Assembly: GCA_902786465.1 (NCBI GenBank)
Contig: CADACQ010000003.1
Coordinates: 62,001 to 126,000 of the forward strand
DNA from: an uncultured Eubacteriales bacterium
GTDB lineage: Bacteria; Bacillota; Clostridia; Christensenellales; CAG-138
Direction: 5' to 3'
DNA: 64,000 bases
Position 1 is the stretch's first letter. Each line of letters opens with the position of its first letter. Position numbers and translations under genes: made by a program. Below are positions 28,108 through 35,549 of this stretch, piece by piece. The notes below the pieces were generated by a model, which did no database searches, was not told where the DNA came from, and saw nothing but the letters and a program-made list of their open reading frames with translations.

Positions 28108-28978
28108 ACTGAAGCAGGCCCTTGCCGAAGCGGACGCTGTGGTCATCGGCGCAGGCGCGGGTCTGTCCACGTCGGCGGGTTTCGTGTACAGCGGGGAGCG
28201 GTTCAAACGGTACTTCTCGGACTTCAGCCGGAAATACGGCTTCTCCGACATGTATTCCGGCGGTTTCTACCCCTATACAGCGAAGGAGGAGTTTTGGGCC
28301 TACTGGAGCCGCTATATTTGGGTCAACCGCTATATGGACCCGCCCAAGCCGGTGTATAGGCAGCTCCTCGATCTGGTCCGGGCAAAGGACTATTTCGTAC
28401 TTACCACCAACGTGGATCACTGCTTCCAGAAAGCGGGCTTCGAGAAGCAGCGCCTGTTCTACACTCAGGGCGACTACGGCCTGTTCCAATGCAGCGTCCC
28501 CTGCCACAGGAAGACCTACGAAAACGAGGATGCCGTGGCGGCCATGGTCCTCTCCCAGGGCTGGGAGATCGGTCCGGACAACGGCCTGACCGTGCCTGAA
28601 AACGTGACGCTCAGCACCACCGTGCCCACAGAGCTGCTGCCCGCCTGCCCCGTCTGCGGCAAGCCCCTGACCATGAATCTGCGCTCAGATAATAAATTCG
28701 TGGAGGACGAGGGCTGGTGCCGGGCGTCGGAACGGTATGAGGATTTCCTCCGCACCCACAGCGGCAGGATCCTGTATCTGGAGCTGGGCGTGGGCTACAA
28801 CACCCCCGTCATCATCAAATACCCCTTCTGGCAGCTGACGGCGCAGAACCCCAGCGCCACCTACGCCTGTTTGAACTATGGCGAGGCCTCCTGCCCCGTC
28901 GTGCTCAAGGATCGCTCCGTCTGCCTGGACGGGGATATCGGGGAGATCCTGTCCAAGCTGCTGCCGGAGCGCCGATAA
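28049..28978 (+). CDS. Class-M sirtuin (SirTM), ADP-ribosyltransferase-like
   Basis: A 309-residue Sir2-family protein. The NAD site is GAGAGLSTSAGF (34-45), followed by TTNVDHCFQKAGF (Asn121). The residue normally the catalytic His of deacetylating sirtuins is replaced by Gln140 (YTQGDYGLFQC), as in class-M sirtuins that ADP-ribosylate rather than deacetylate. Cys pairs (CSVPC, CPVCG) are placed as zinc ligands. The start lies inside the macrodomain gene, giving translational coupling. Known SirTM operons also carry a lipoylated GcvH-like substrate and a lipoate ligase; neither is here. Confidence 0.88.
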   Translation: MSSRIEITNYTGTYSDNIDKLKQALAEADAVVIGAGAGLSTSAGFVYSGERFKRYFSDFSRKYGFSDMYSGGFYPYTAKEEFWAYWSRYIWVNRYMDPPKPVYRQLLDLVRAKDYFVLTTNVDHCFQKAGFEKQRLFYTQGDYGLFQCSVPCHRKTYENEDAVAAMVLSQGWEIGPDNGLTVPENVTLSTTVPTELLPACPVCGKPLTMNLRSDNKFVEDEGWCRASERYEDFLRTHSGRILYLELGVGYNTPVIIKYPFWQLTAQNPSATYACLNYGEASCPVVLKDRSVCLDGDIGEILSKLLPERR

Positions 28979-29048
28979 TTCTTCAAACGCTTGGTGTAGG
29001 GGAAACTCATCTGCGTTATATTGAGCAAACATTGATCATGCATAGCAC

Positions 29049-29077
29049 AAAGACCGCCGAAACCTTCGACGGTCTTT
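29049..29077 (+). terminator. Terminator after the sirtuin gene
   Basis: AAAGACCG and CGGTCTTT enclose a 13-nt loop that can pair further (CGAA with TTCG), followed by CTC. Confidence 0.75.
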
Positions 29078-29125
29078 CTCTGCCTAACAGAAACGGGAGG
29101 TTATCGCCGGCGTACCGGATGAAAA

Positions 29126-29140
29126 TCTCCCCCGCAACCA
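29126..29140 (+). repeat. tRNA-3'-end-like relic, copy C
   Basis: TCTCCCCCGCAACCA, identical to copy A over 15 bp, again preceded by GAAAA and followed within 10 bp by an intrinsic terminator. Confidence 0.55.
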
Positions 29141-29147
29141 TATAAAA

Positions 29148-29171
29148 ACACCCCACCACCCGGTGGGGTGT
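29148..29171 (+). terminator. Bidirectional intrinsic terminator
   Basis: ACACCCCACC and GGTGGGGTGT pair perfectly around ACCC, flanked by A-run and T-run. Confidence 0.88.
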
Positions 29172-29190
29172 TTTTATATCTCTCGATCAG

Positions 29191-29351
29191 GAAGGACTTG
29201 AAGGGCATGGGAGTGAATGAGAAGCCTCAGAGCCATGCCCTGTCCGAGCCCACAGGCGGGTCCGTTAGGACCGGGCATGGAAGTGAATGAGGCTCCGGTG
29301 GAGCCTCAGAGCCATGCCCTGCCCGAGCCCGCAGGCGAGAACAAGTCCTTC
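29191..29351. repeat. 161-bp element with terminal inverted repeats and two hairpin units
   Basis: GAAGGACTTG (29191-29200) and CAAGTCCTTC (29342-29351) are perfect 10-bp terminal inverted repeats. Between them are two diverged direct copies of a 70-bp unit (29203-29272 and 29273-29341). Each unit begins GGGCATGG and has its complement CCATGCCC 22-31 bp later. Unit 2 also has a perfect inner stem, GAGGCTCC with GGAGCCTC, which unit 1 has lost. No reading frame is supported. It resembles a small REP- or MITE-like element or a folded RNA. Confidence 0.7.
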
Positions 29352-29362
29352 CCCTGCAACCA
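29346..29362 (+). repeat. tRNA-3'-end-like relic, copy D
   Basis: TCCTTCCCCTGCAACCA differs by one base from copy B, and both continue with TAGAAA. It overlaps the right end of the inverted-repeat element. Confidence 0.5.
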
Positions 29363-29411
29363 TAGAAAGACAGTCCCGAATGAGGCTGCCTTTTGGTTTG
29401 GGTGCTTGAAT

Positions 29412-30707
29412 TTATCCTGCGAAGGAGCCCAGGAGGGTGAGGCTGGGCTTGGGGGTGCGCTTTTGGGTGGCGCGGTCCACGGCGATGAGGCCGAAGGTCA
29501 TGGAGAAGCCCTTCTGCCACTCGAAGTTGTCCAGGAGGGACCAGTGGAAGTAGCCCCGGATGGGGAGGCCGTCGGTGAGGCAGGCCTGAACGCCGGCGAG
29601 GGCTTCCTGGAGGAAGGCCACACGGCGGGTATCGTCAGCGGTGGCGATGCCGTTCTCCGTGACGATCAGGTCCCCGGGGAAGTCCCGGTGGACCTGGCGG
29701 AGCACGTGGGCCAGGGCCTGGGGATAGAACTCGTACTCCATTTGAGTGAGCTCAGCGCCTTGAGGGGCGGGCAGCTGGCCCGCGGGGCCGTAGACGGTGC
29801 GGGTGTAGTTCTGGACGCCCAGGAAGTCGTCGCCCTCGATATAGGGGAGATAGTGCCGGAACTCCTCCTCCCAGGCGGCCTCGACGAAGGCTTCGCCCCC
29901 GGGCTGGGCCTGTAGGTCATGGAGGGACAGGGTCAGGCCCACCCGGATGTGGGGGCAGCGGGCCTTGATGGCCTCCCGGGCCGCCTGATGGGCTCGCATG
30001 ACCAGGATGTCCCCGGCGGGGGTCCGGGCAGAGACGAAGGTCTGGGGCTGGGGCATGCCGAAAGCTTGAGCGTTCTCCATGGCGGCGAACTTCATGTTTT
30101 CCATCATCTTCTCGAAGTTCATGCCCACCTGGACCTTGCCCTCAGCCTGCTTCGCCCCGGAGGCCGCAGCCTGCTTAGCCTGCTCGGCCATGAGCATATA
30201 GCGCTTCGATATGGCGGCCAGCTGCAATCCCATGTTGGCCTCGTTGATGGTGCAGATGTAGTTGAGCTCGCCGCCCAGCTGCTCCGCCACATAGGCGGCG
30301 TAGCGGCAGAAGTATTCCACGGTGCTCTCCGCCTCCCAACCGCCCTTTCGGATGAGCCAGGCGGGGCTGGTGAAGTGGTGCAACGTCACCACAGGCTCCA
30401 CCCCGTGATCCCGGCAGCAGCGGATGACGCGGCGGTAGTGCTCGATCTCGCTTTCGTCGAAGCGCCCCTCTTCGGGCTCGATCCGGGCCCACTCCAGGGA
30501 GAAGCGATAGGCGTTCAGACCCGCCTTGGAAAGCAGCTCGATATCCTCCGCGTACCGGTTGTAGTGGTCGCAGGCGTCGCCGCTGGGCTCGGTGAAGCTG
30601 GTGTGGGGCATGTGCTCCTGGAGCCAGTAGTCGCTGTGGACGTTGTTGCCCTCCACCTGATGGGCGGCGGTGGCCGCGCCGATGAAAAATCCCTTAGGGA
30701 ATGCCAT
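29412..30707 (-). CDS. GH1 beta-glycosidase
   Basis: A 431-residue GH1 TIM-barrel enzyme (FFIGAATAAHQVEG at the N-terminus, YRFSLEWARIEP). The acid/base is Glu156 in TINEANM, where the usual TFNEP Pro is Ala, and the nucleophile is Glu351 in VTENG. HWSLLDNFEWQKGF matches the C-terminal sugar-site motif. About 40 residues (about 165-205, rich in Ala, Lys, Gln and Met) form an unusual helical insertion after the acid/base. No signal peptide. It is the last gene of the six-gene minus-strand operon. Beta-glucosidase or beta-galactosidase activity is likely; phospho-sugar specificity is unlikely as no PTS gene is near. Confidence 0.9.
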   Translation of the reverse strand: MAFPKGFFIGAATAAHQVEGNNVHSDYWLQEHMPHTSFTEPSGDACDHYNRYAEDIELLSKAGLNAYRFSLEWARIEPEEGRFDESEIEHYRRVIRCCRDHGVEPVVTLHHFTSPAWLIRKGGWEAESTVEYFCRYAAYVAEQLGGELNYICTINEANMGLQLAAISKRYMLMAEQAKQAAASGAKQAEGKVQVGMNFEKMMENMKFAAMENAQAFGMPQPQTFVSARTPAGDILVMRAHQAAREAIKARCPHIRVGLTLSLHDLQAQPGGEAFVEAAWEEEFRHYLPYIEGDDFLGVQNYTRTVYGPAGQLPAPQGAELTQMEYEFYPQALAHVLRQVHRDFPGDLIVTENGIATADDTRRVAFLQEALAGVQACLTDGLPIRGYFHWSLLDNFEWQKGFSMTFGLIAVDRATQKRTPKPSLTLLGSFAG

Positions 30708-30719
30708 GTTCTTTCCTCC

Positions 30720-32519
30720 TTACAGTTTTACGCAGGTTCCGCGGGTAATCCCGGCTTCGTTGAACGCATCCACCCGCACCCAGTATGCCCGGTCCCGGAT
30801 GAGAGCGCCGACCCGGATCTTGCCGGGGGCAAAGGTCATGCAGCTGTGGTACAGCTTTTCCGGTGAGGCGCCGAACAGGATGTTGTACCCCAGCGCGTCA
30901 GGCTGGGGAACGATATCCACCAGCATATCCAGATCGCCCTGCCGCGCCGCCGAAAACGCGGGAGCAGCCGGCTTTTCTCCGTCGCTTCGGCCGAAGACGC
31001 GCAGACCGGACACGCAGGGACGCTGTCCGAAGGGCACGGCCATATCCGAAAGGCGCAGGTACCGGGCGGCGAAGCCTTCCGCCCGAACGACGAGGTCGTG
31101 GGAAAGGTCCGTGGCGGCAGCGGACTTGTCCTCGACGACGAACCAGTCCCGTCCGTCGAGGCTCCCCTCCAGCTTCCATTGGGTCACCCGATCGGCTTCG
31201 TCGATGTACCGGGCCTGGGAGCCGGGGCGGATGGGGCCGGGACAGGGAACGTCGATCCTGTCGTCGGCGAAGTTCACCTGCACGGCACGGACGTCCATGG
31301 GTCTGCCCAGGTCCACCTGCAGCCATTCGCTGCGGTCAACAAAAGCCGCCTGCCACCAGGTCTGCACGTCCTCCTTCGTGACTTCTCCGGGTTCGTGACC
31401 GGGCGTGCAGGAGGACGCCGAGGCCGCCTTGCCCGCGCTCAGCAGCATCCAGGCGGGGTCCCGCCAGGGATCATCCTTCTGCCCGGAGACCGCCATGGGC
31501 CAGTCACCGTAGCGCTGGTTGCAAAAGAGCTCCCCGTCCGCGTCGAAGCCTGCGGGCCAGAGGCCCACCCGGCGCTCAAAATCGTGATTCTTGGAGATGC
31601 GCATGGTGGCCGTGTGCCACAGGTTCCCCTGCCGGTCCGCCATGGTGGAGCCGTGGCCTGCACCGGGCAGAAAGCCGCCGGGCTTGTAGGAATAGGGATT
31701 GTTTCCGGCCAGGGTGAAGGGCCCCAGCGGATGGTTGCTCACGTACACTCCGTCGGCATAGGTGTTGTACTGGGTGCCGGGCGCGGCGTATTGAAGATAG
31801 TATTTCCCGTCATGCTTGTCCATCCAGGCCCCCTCGATATAGGGCCGGTTGGAGAACATGCCGCGGATCAGCGGCTTCATGTCCGCAGGGATCATGGTTT
31901 CCGGCACGCCCTGGGCTTTCACGAACGCCTGATATTTTGCCTCTACCTCCGCGTCGGAAGCGGGCAGGGTGCTGTTGTTTTCGCCCACGCGCTCGAAGCC
32001 GACAGCAAAGGGGCGGCCCTCTATGAGCGCGGCCTTTTCTCCCTTGGGAAGCATAGTTTCCGCATCCAGCTCCACGCCATAGATGGGCGTCTGGTTGGAG
32101 CAGCCCCAGTAGAAATAGACCCGGCCGTCGTCGTCCCGGAACAGATTGGGGTCCCAGAAGGGGAAGGAGCCCTCGATCCGCTCATAGGGCCCGTTCAGGA
32201 TGTCCTTCGTGCGCCAGCGGTCGCAGGGGTGCTCCCGGTTGGAGGCGCAGAAATACACCCAGTCCCCCAGCACCCGCACGTCCGGCGCGTAGTCGTAGAG
32301 GGGCAGCTCGTCCGGGAGACGATGGCTTTCCCAATGCACCAGATCGTCGCTGACCCAAACGCCCAGCGTCATGGAAGCGAAGATATAATATCTTCCCTGA
32401 AACTGAATCAGCGACGGATCCGCCGCCTCCCGGCAGATCTGCAGCGCGCCGCCCCGGCGGGGATCGGCGTTGAACTGATACCGGTAGGGGACGTTCAGAG
32501 GGTTACAGTAATACTTCAT
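30720..32519 (-). CDS. GH43 glycosidase with F5/8-type binding domain
   Basis: A 599-residue protein. The GH43 propeller (about 1-345) has the base Asp in AADPSLI, YDYAPDV as the second Asp, and the acid Glu in RPYIEGAWM. A discoidin/CBM32-like domain follows (about 375-510; EWLQVDLGRPMDVRAVQVNF, RYLRLSDM), then a short Fn3-like C-terminus. The longer frame begins at 32546, but the ATG at 32519 follows AAAGGA and gives the family start MKYYCNP. It overlaps the end of the GH78 gene by 17 bp. No signal peptide. Probably an arabinofuranosidase, xylosidase or galactosidase. Confidence 0.87.
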   Translation of the reverse strand: MKYYCNPLNVPYRYQFNADPRRGGALQICREAADPSLIQFQGRYYIFASMTLGVWVSDDLVHWESHRLPDELPLYDYAPDVRVLGDWVYFCASNREHPCDRWRTKDILNGPYERIEGSFPFWDPNLFRDDDGRVYFYWGCSNQTPIYGVELDAETMLPKGEKAALIEGRPFAVGFERVGENNSTLPASDAEVEAKYQAFVKAQGVPETMIPADMKPLIRGMFSNRPYIEGAWMDKHDGKYYLQYAAPGTQYNTYADGVYVSNHPLGPFTLAGNNPYSYKPGGFLPGAGHGSTMADRQGNLWHTATMRISKNHDFERRVGLWPAGFDADGELFCNQRYGDWPMAVSGQKDDPWRDPAWMLLSAGKAASASSCTPGHEPGEVTKEDVQTWWQAAFVDRSEWLQVDLGRPMDVRAVQVNFADDRIDVPCPGPIRPGSQARYIDEADRVTQWKLEGSLDGRDWFVVEDKSAAATDLSHDLVVRAEGFAARYLRLSDMAVPFGQRPCVSGLRVFGRSDGEKPAAPAFSAARQGDLDMLVDIVPQPDALGYNILFGASPEKLYHSCMTFAPGKIRVGALIRDRAYWVRVDAFNEAGITRGTCVKL

Positions 32520-34707
32520 AGCGATAGGTTCCTTTCTCCACTGCATGGACCGTGCCGTCGGGCAGGCGGATCTCGGCCGGGGCGGGGACGGCGACGTCGA
32601 AGACGATCCTGTCCTTCTGATATTTCCAGGCGGAGCGAACGAGGCCCGCCCGGGACGTATAGCTGCCCTTGGCGTGCTTCAGCCGCGGATCGGGCACCGG
32701 GGCCACCAGGACCTTGGAAAAGCCCGGTGCAAGGGGCCGGATGCCCAGGATGTAGCGGTAGTAGAACTCGCCCACGCTGCCGAAGGCGTAGTGGTTGAAG
32801 GAGACCATGTTGTCGGAGGACATCCTGTCCTCGTTCACCGTTCCGTCGGGGCGCAGGGCGTCCCAGCGCTCCCAGGTGGTGGTGGCCCCCCGCTGCACCT
32901 GATAGAGCCAGCCGGGGCAGCGCTCGCTGAGGAGCAGATCGTAGGCCAAGGCGGCCTGGCCATGGTCTGCCAACAGGGGCAGCAGATGCTCCGTGGCGAA
33001 GAAGCCCGTCTGCATCCCCTCAGCCCGGAGCTTTTCGAGGAGCTTCAGGAACACCCTGTCCCACAGCTCCCCCGCCTCCAACACGTACCGCAGTGCCAGC
33101 ACATAGGCCCCCTGGTAGTCGTCCTTCATGGTGCCGTCGGGCTTGACAAAAGCCTTGATATAGGCGGCCCGGGATCTGGTGAGCTGGGCGGCATATCGCT
33201 CGGCGTCCTCGGGCTTATCCAGCATCCGGGCAGTCTCGCTCATGATGCGCAGGTCGTTGACCAGGAAGGCGTTGGACACGGGGCCATTGTGCATGGCCAT
33301 GTACTTCACGTCCTTGCCCAGGGTGAGCCAGTCGCCCAGGCTGGGCCCCATCCACAGGTCCTTCCTGCCTAGGAGGCCCCCCATATGCCGGATCTCGCAG
33401 TCCACGAAGGCCTTCATGCTGTCGTACTGATCAAGCAGATGCCGATCGCTCCCGAACTGCCAGTAGAGCATCTCCGGCACGATGAGGTCGCAGTTGCCCC
33501 AGCCCAGCATGCTCATGAACCCCACGCCCGCGGGGCCCTGGGCCGGGATGGTGGGGGCCACGTACCCCTCCTTGTTGTCCATCTGGGAATAGCGGATGTC
33601 CCGGAGGAACTTGGTCCAAAAGGCTTCGGTGTCGAAGTTGTAGGCCCCGGTGAGAGCGAAGACCTGGCCGTCGCCGGTGTAGCCCATGCGCTCGTCCCGC
33701 TGGGGGCAATCCGTGGGCACCTCCACGTAGTTGGATTTCTGGCCCCAGACCTGGTTTTGGTAGAGCTTCGTCACGTCCTCCCGGCCGCAAGAGAAGTCCC
33801 CGGTCCGCACCATGTCGCTGTAGACGGCGTAGGCGGTGACGAGGCCTTCCTCGTAGGGCACGCCGGAGAGCTCCACGTATCGGAAGCCCATATAGGTGAA
33901 CCGGGGGCGATAGAGCTTCGTCTCCTGGCCCCTGTGGTATTCGATGGTGGCCTTGGCCTTGCGCAGGTTGTTGGTGTAGAGGCTCCCGTCCGGGTTCAAT
34001 ATCTCCCCATGGCGAACGGTCAGCACGTCCCCCGCCATCTTGGTGGGGTCGATGACGACGAACCCGGCGAAGTTCTGGCCGAAGTCCAATATGGTCCTGT
34101 CCCCCCGGGGAATGACCGCTTTCACGGGCATCTCCTCCCGGATGCGGACGGAGACGATGGTCTCGTCGAAGACCTCCGGCAACTTCCCCGTATAGGGCAC
34201 CGGGGGGAGCACGGGAGCGTCCGCCCCGTCGGCGTAATAGACCTCGCCGTCGTAGAGACCGGCGTAGGCGTAGGGGCTGGGCCGCGACACCACACCCTGG
34301 TCCCGGGAGGTGCAGACATGCTCGCTGCCGTCGGGCCGGGTCAGGGTCAGCATCCAGGCCACGGCGGGCCGGTCCCCGTAGATCTTCGTCTTGTTGTCGA
34401 AGGTGAAGCGGCCGCAGTACCAGCCTTGCCCCAGGTACACCTTGAGCACGTTCTCCCGGCCCAGCAGGTCCGTCACGTCGTAGGTCTGGACCTGCAGCTC
34501 CCGGGGATAGTAGGTGTAGCCGGGGGCGAAGAGGGCGTCGCCCACCTTCTGTCCGTTCAGCTCCGCCTCGTAGACCCCCAGGGCCGTGATGGTCAGCGTG
34601 GCCTTTTCCACTGCCCCGGCGGGGATCGCCTGGGCGAACACCTCCACAGTCCCCTCCTTGTAGGGGCGCTCGGTGGTGATGAACAGGTCTCTTAAGTCCA
34701 TGGTCAT
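32503..34707 (-). CDS. GH78 alpha-L-rhamnosidase
   Basis: A GH78 enzyme of 734 residues: N-terminal beta-sandwich domains (LNGQKVGDALFAPGYTYYPRE), an (alpha/alpha)6 barrel and a C-terminal beta-domain. VEVPTDCPQRDERMGYTGDGQ-like residues around 375-395 carry the general-acid Glu, and TTTWERWDA holds the probable base Glu. I place the start at 34707 because its ATG overlaps the upstream stop (ATGA) with AAGGGATGG before it; a frame to 34713 is also open. It should release rhamnose from plant glycosides or pectin side chains, which explains the mix of GH1, GH2 and GH43 neighbours. Confidence 0.9.
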   Translation of the reverse strand: MTMDLRDLFITTERPYKEGTVEVFAQAIPAGAVEKATLTITALGVYEAELNGQKVGDALFAPGYTYYPRELQVQTYDVTDLLGRENVLKVYLGQGWYCGRFTFDNKTKIYGDRPAVAWMLTLTRPDGSEHVCTSRDQGVVSRPSPYAYAGLYDGEVYYADGADAPVLPPVPYTGKLPEVFDETIVSVRIREEMPVKAVIPRGDRTILDFGQNFAGFVVIDPTKMAGDVLTVRHGEILNPDGSLYTNNLRKAKATIEYHRGQETKLYRPRFTYMGFRYVELSGVPYEEGLVTAYAVYSDMVRTGDFSCGREDVTKLYQNQVWGQKSNYVEVPTDCPQRDERMGYTGDGQVFALTGAYNFDTEAFWTKFLRDIRYSQMDNKEGYVAPTIPAQGPAGVGFMSMLGWGNCDLIVPEMLYWQFGSDRHLLDQYDSMKAFVDCEIRHMGGLLGRKDLWMGPSLGDWLTLGKDVKYMAMHNGPVSNAFLVNDLRIMSETARMLDKPEDAERYAAQLTRSRAAYIKAFVKPDGTMKDDYQGAYVLALRYVLEAGELWDRVFLKLLEKLRAEGMQTGFFATEHLLPLLADHGQAALAYDLLLSERCPGWLYQVQRGATTTWERWDALRPDGTVNEDRMSSDNMVSFNHYAFGSVGEFYYRYILGIRPLAPGFSKVLVAPVPDPRLKHAKGSYTSRAGLVRSAWKYQKDRIVFDVAVPAPAEIRLPDGTVHAVEKGTYRYEVLL

Positions 34708-35549
34708 TTCCATCCCTTCAGGTATTCGACGCTCAGTTCCAGGCTTTTCACCGGGTCGTTGTCGATCCAGTTCCTGTGGCTCTCCAGGATCACGGCCTCC
34801 ACGCCGTTTTCAAGAGCGATATCACGCATGCCCGCCAGGTCCATGTTCCCTGTACCCAACTCCAGGCTGTCGCACTTTACAATGGGGGTCATGGCGGGGC
34901 CGGTTTGGCGGCTGCCCCGGTCCGTGACGTGCCAGAGCTTCATGCGGCTCCCCAGACGGCGCATCCAGGCCTTGGGGTCCGCGCCGCCGTCGGCGAACCA
35001 GTAGCTGTCAAACTCGAAGTCCACGAAAGCGGGGTCCGTTTCGCCTATGAGTATATCATAGGAGCGGACCTTTGGCTGCACGAAAAGCAATTCCACGTTG
35101 TGATTGTGGTATAGAAGGGACAAGCCCTGTTCCTTCAGGGCTGTCCCGGCTGCATTGAGCCGCCGGGCCAGGTCCTTCACCGCCTGTTCGCTGCCGTAGT
35201 CGAAGCGGTACATGCCGGTGACGATGACCTTGTCCGTGCCCATGGTTTTCGCCTCCTGAGCGACAGTGGCAGCCTCCCGTTCGAGGCTCCCCAGGTCCGC
35301 ATGATAGCTGACAGTCTCGAGTCCGCTCTCCCCCATCAGCTTGGGCCAATCCAGCTTTCCGCCCCTGCCCGTGGGCATGCCGGCGGCTTTCGTCAGCAGC
35401 CGGACCAGCAGGGAGGTGGGCCGGGTCATGAACCGATTCAATTCAAGGCCGTCGTATCCGGCGGCCTTGACGCGGCGGAGCGTGGCGCGGGCGGCTTCCT
35501 CGCTGCCCGTCACCGTGCCCAGCATGATCTGTTGTACGTAGGTCTTCAT
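34704..35549 (-). CDS. Sugar-phosphate isomerase/epimerase-like TIM-barrel protein
   Basis: A 281-residue protein of the xylose-isomerase-like AP_endonuc_2 superfamily. Metal-ligand-like positions are seen in YHNHNVEL, VDFEFDSYW, KLWHVTD and VILESHRN. It overlaps the GH2 stop and GH78 start by 4 bp, so it is translated with them. Proteins of this group isomerise, epimerise or oxidatively open sugars. The substrate is not readable from sequence; processing of the sugar freed by the operon is the likely job. Confidence 0.82.
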   Translation of the reverse strand: MKTYVQQIMLGTVTGSEEAARATLRRVKAAGYDGLELNRFMTRPTSLLVRLLTKAAGMPTGRGGKLDWPKLMGESGLETVSYHADLGSLEREAATVAQEAKTMGTDKVIVTGMYRFDYGSEQAVKDLARRLNAAGTALKEQGLSLLYHNHNVELLFVQPKVRSYDILIGETDPAFVDFEFDSYWFADGGADPKAWMRRLGSRMKLWHVTDRGSRQTGPAMTPIVKCDSLELGTGNMDLAGMRDIALENGVEAVILESHRNWIDNDPVKSLELSVEYLKGWK

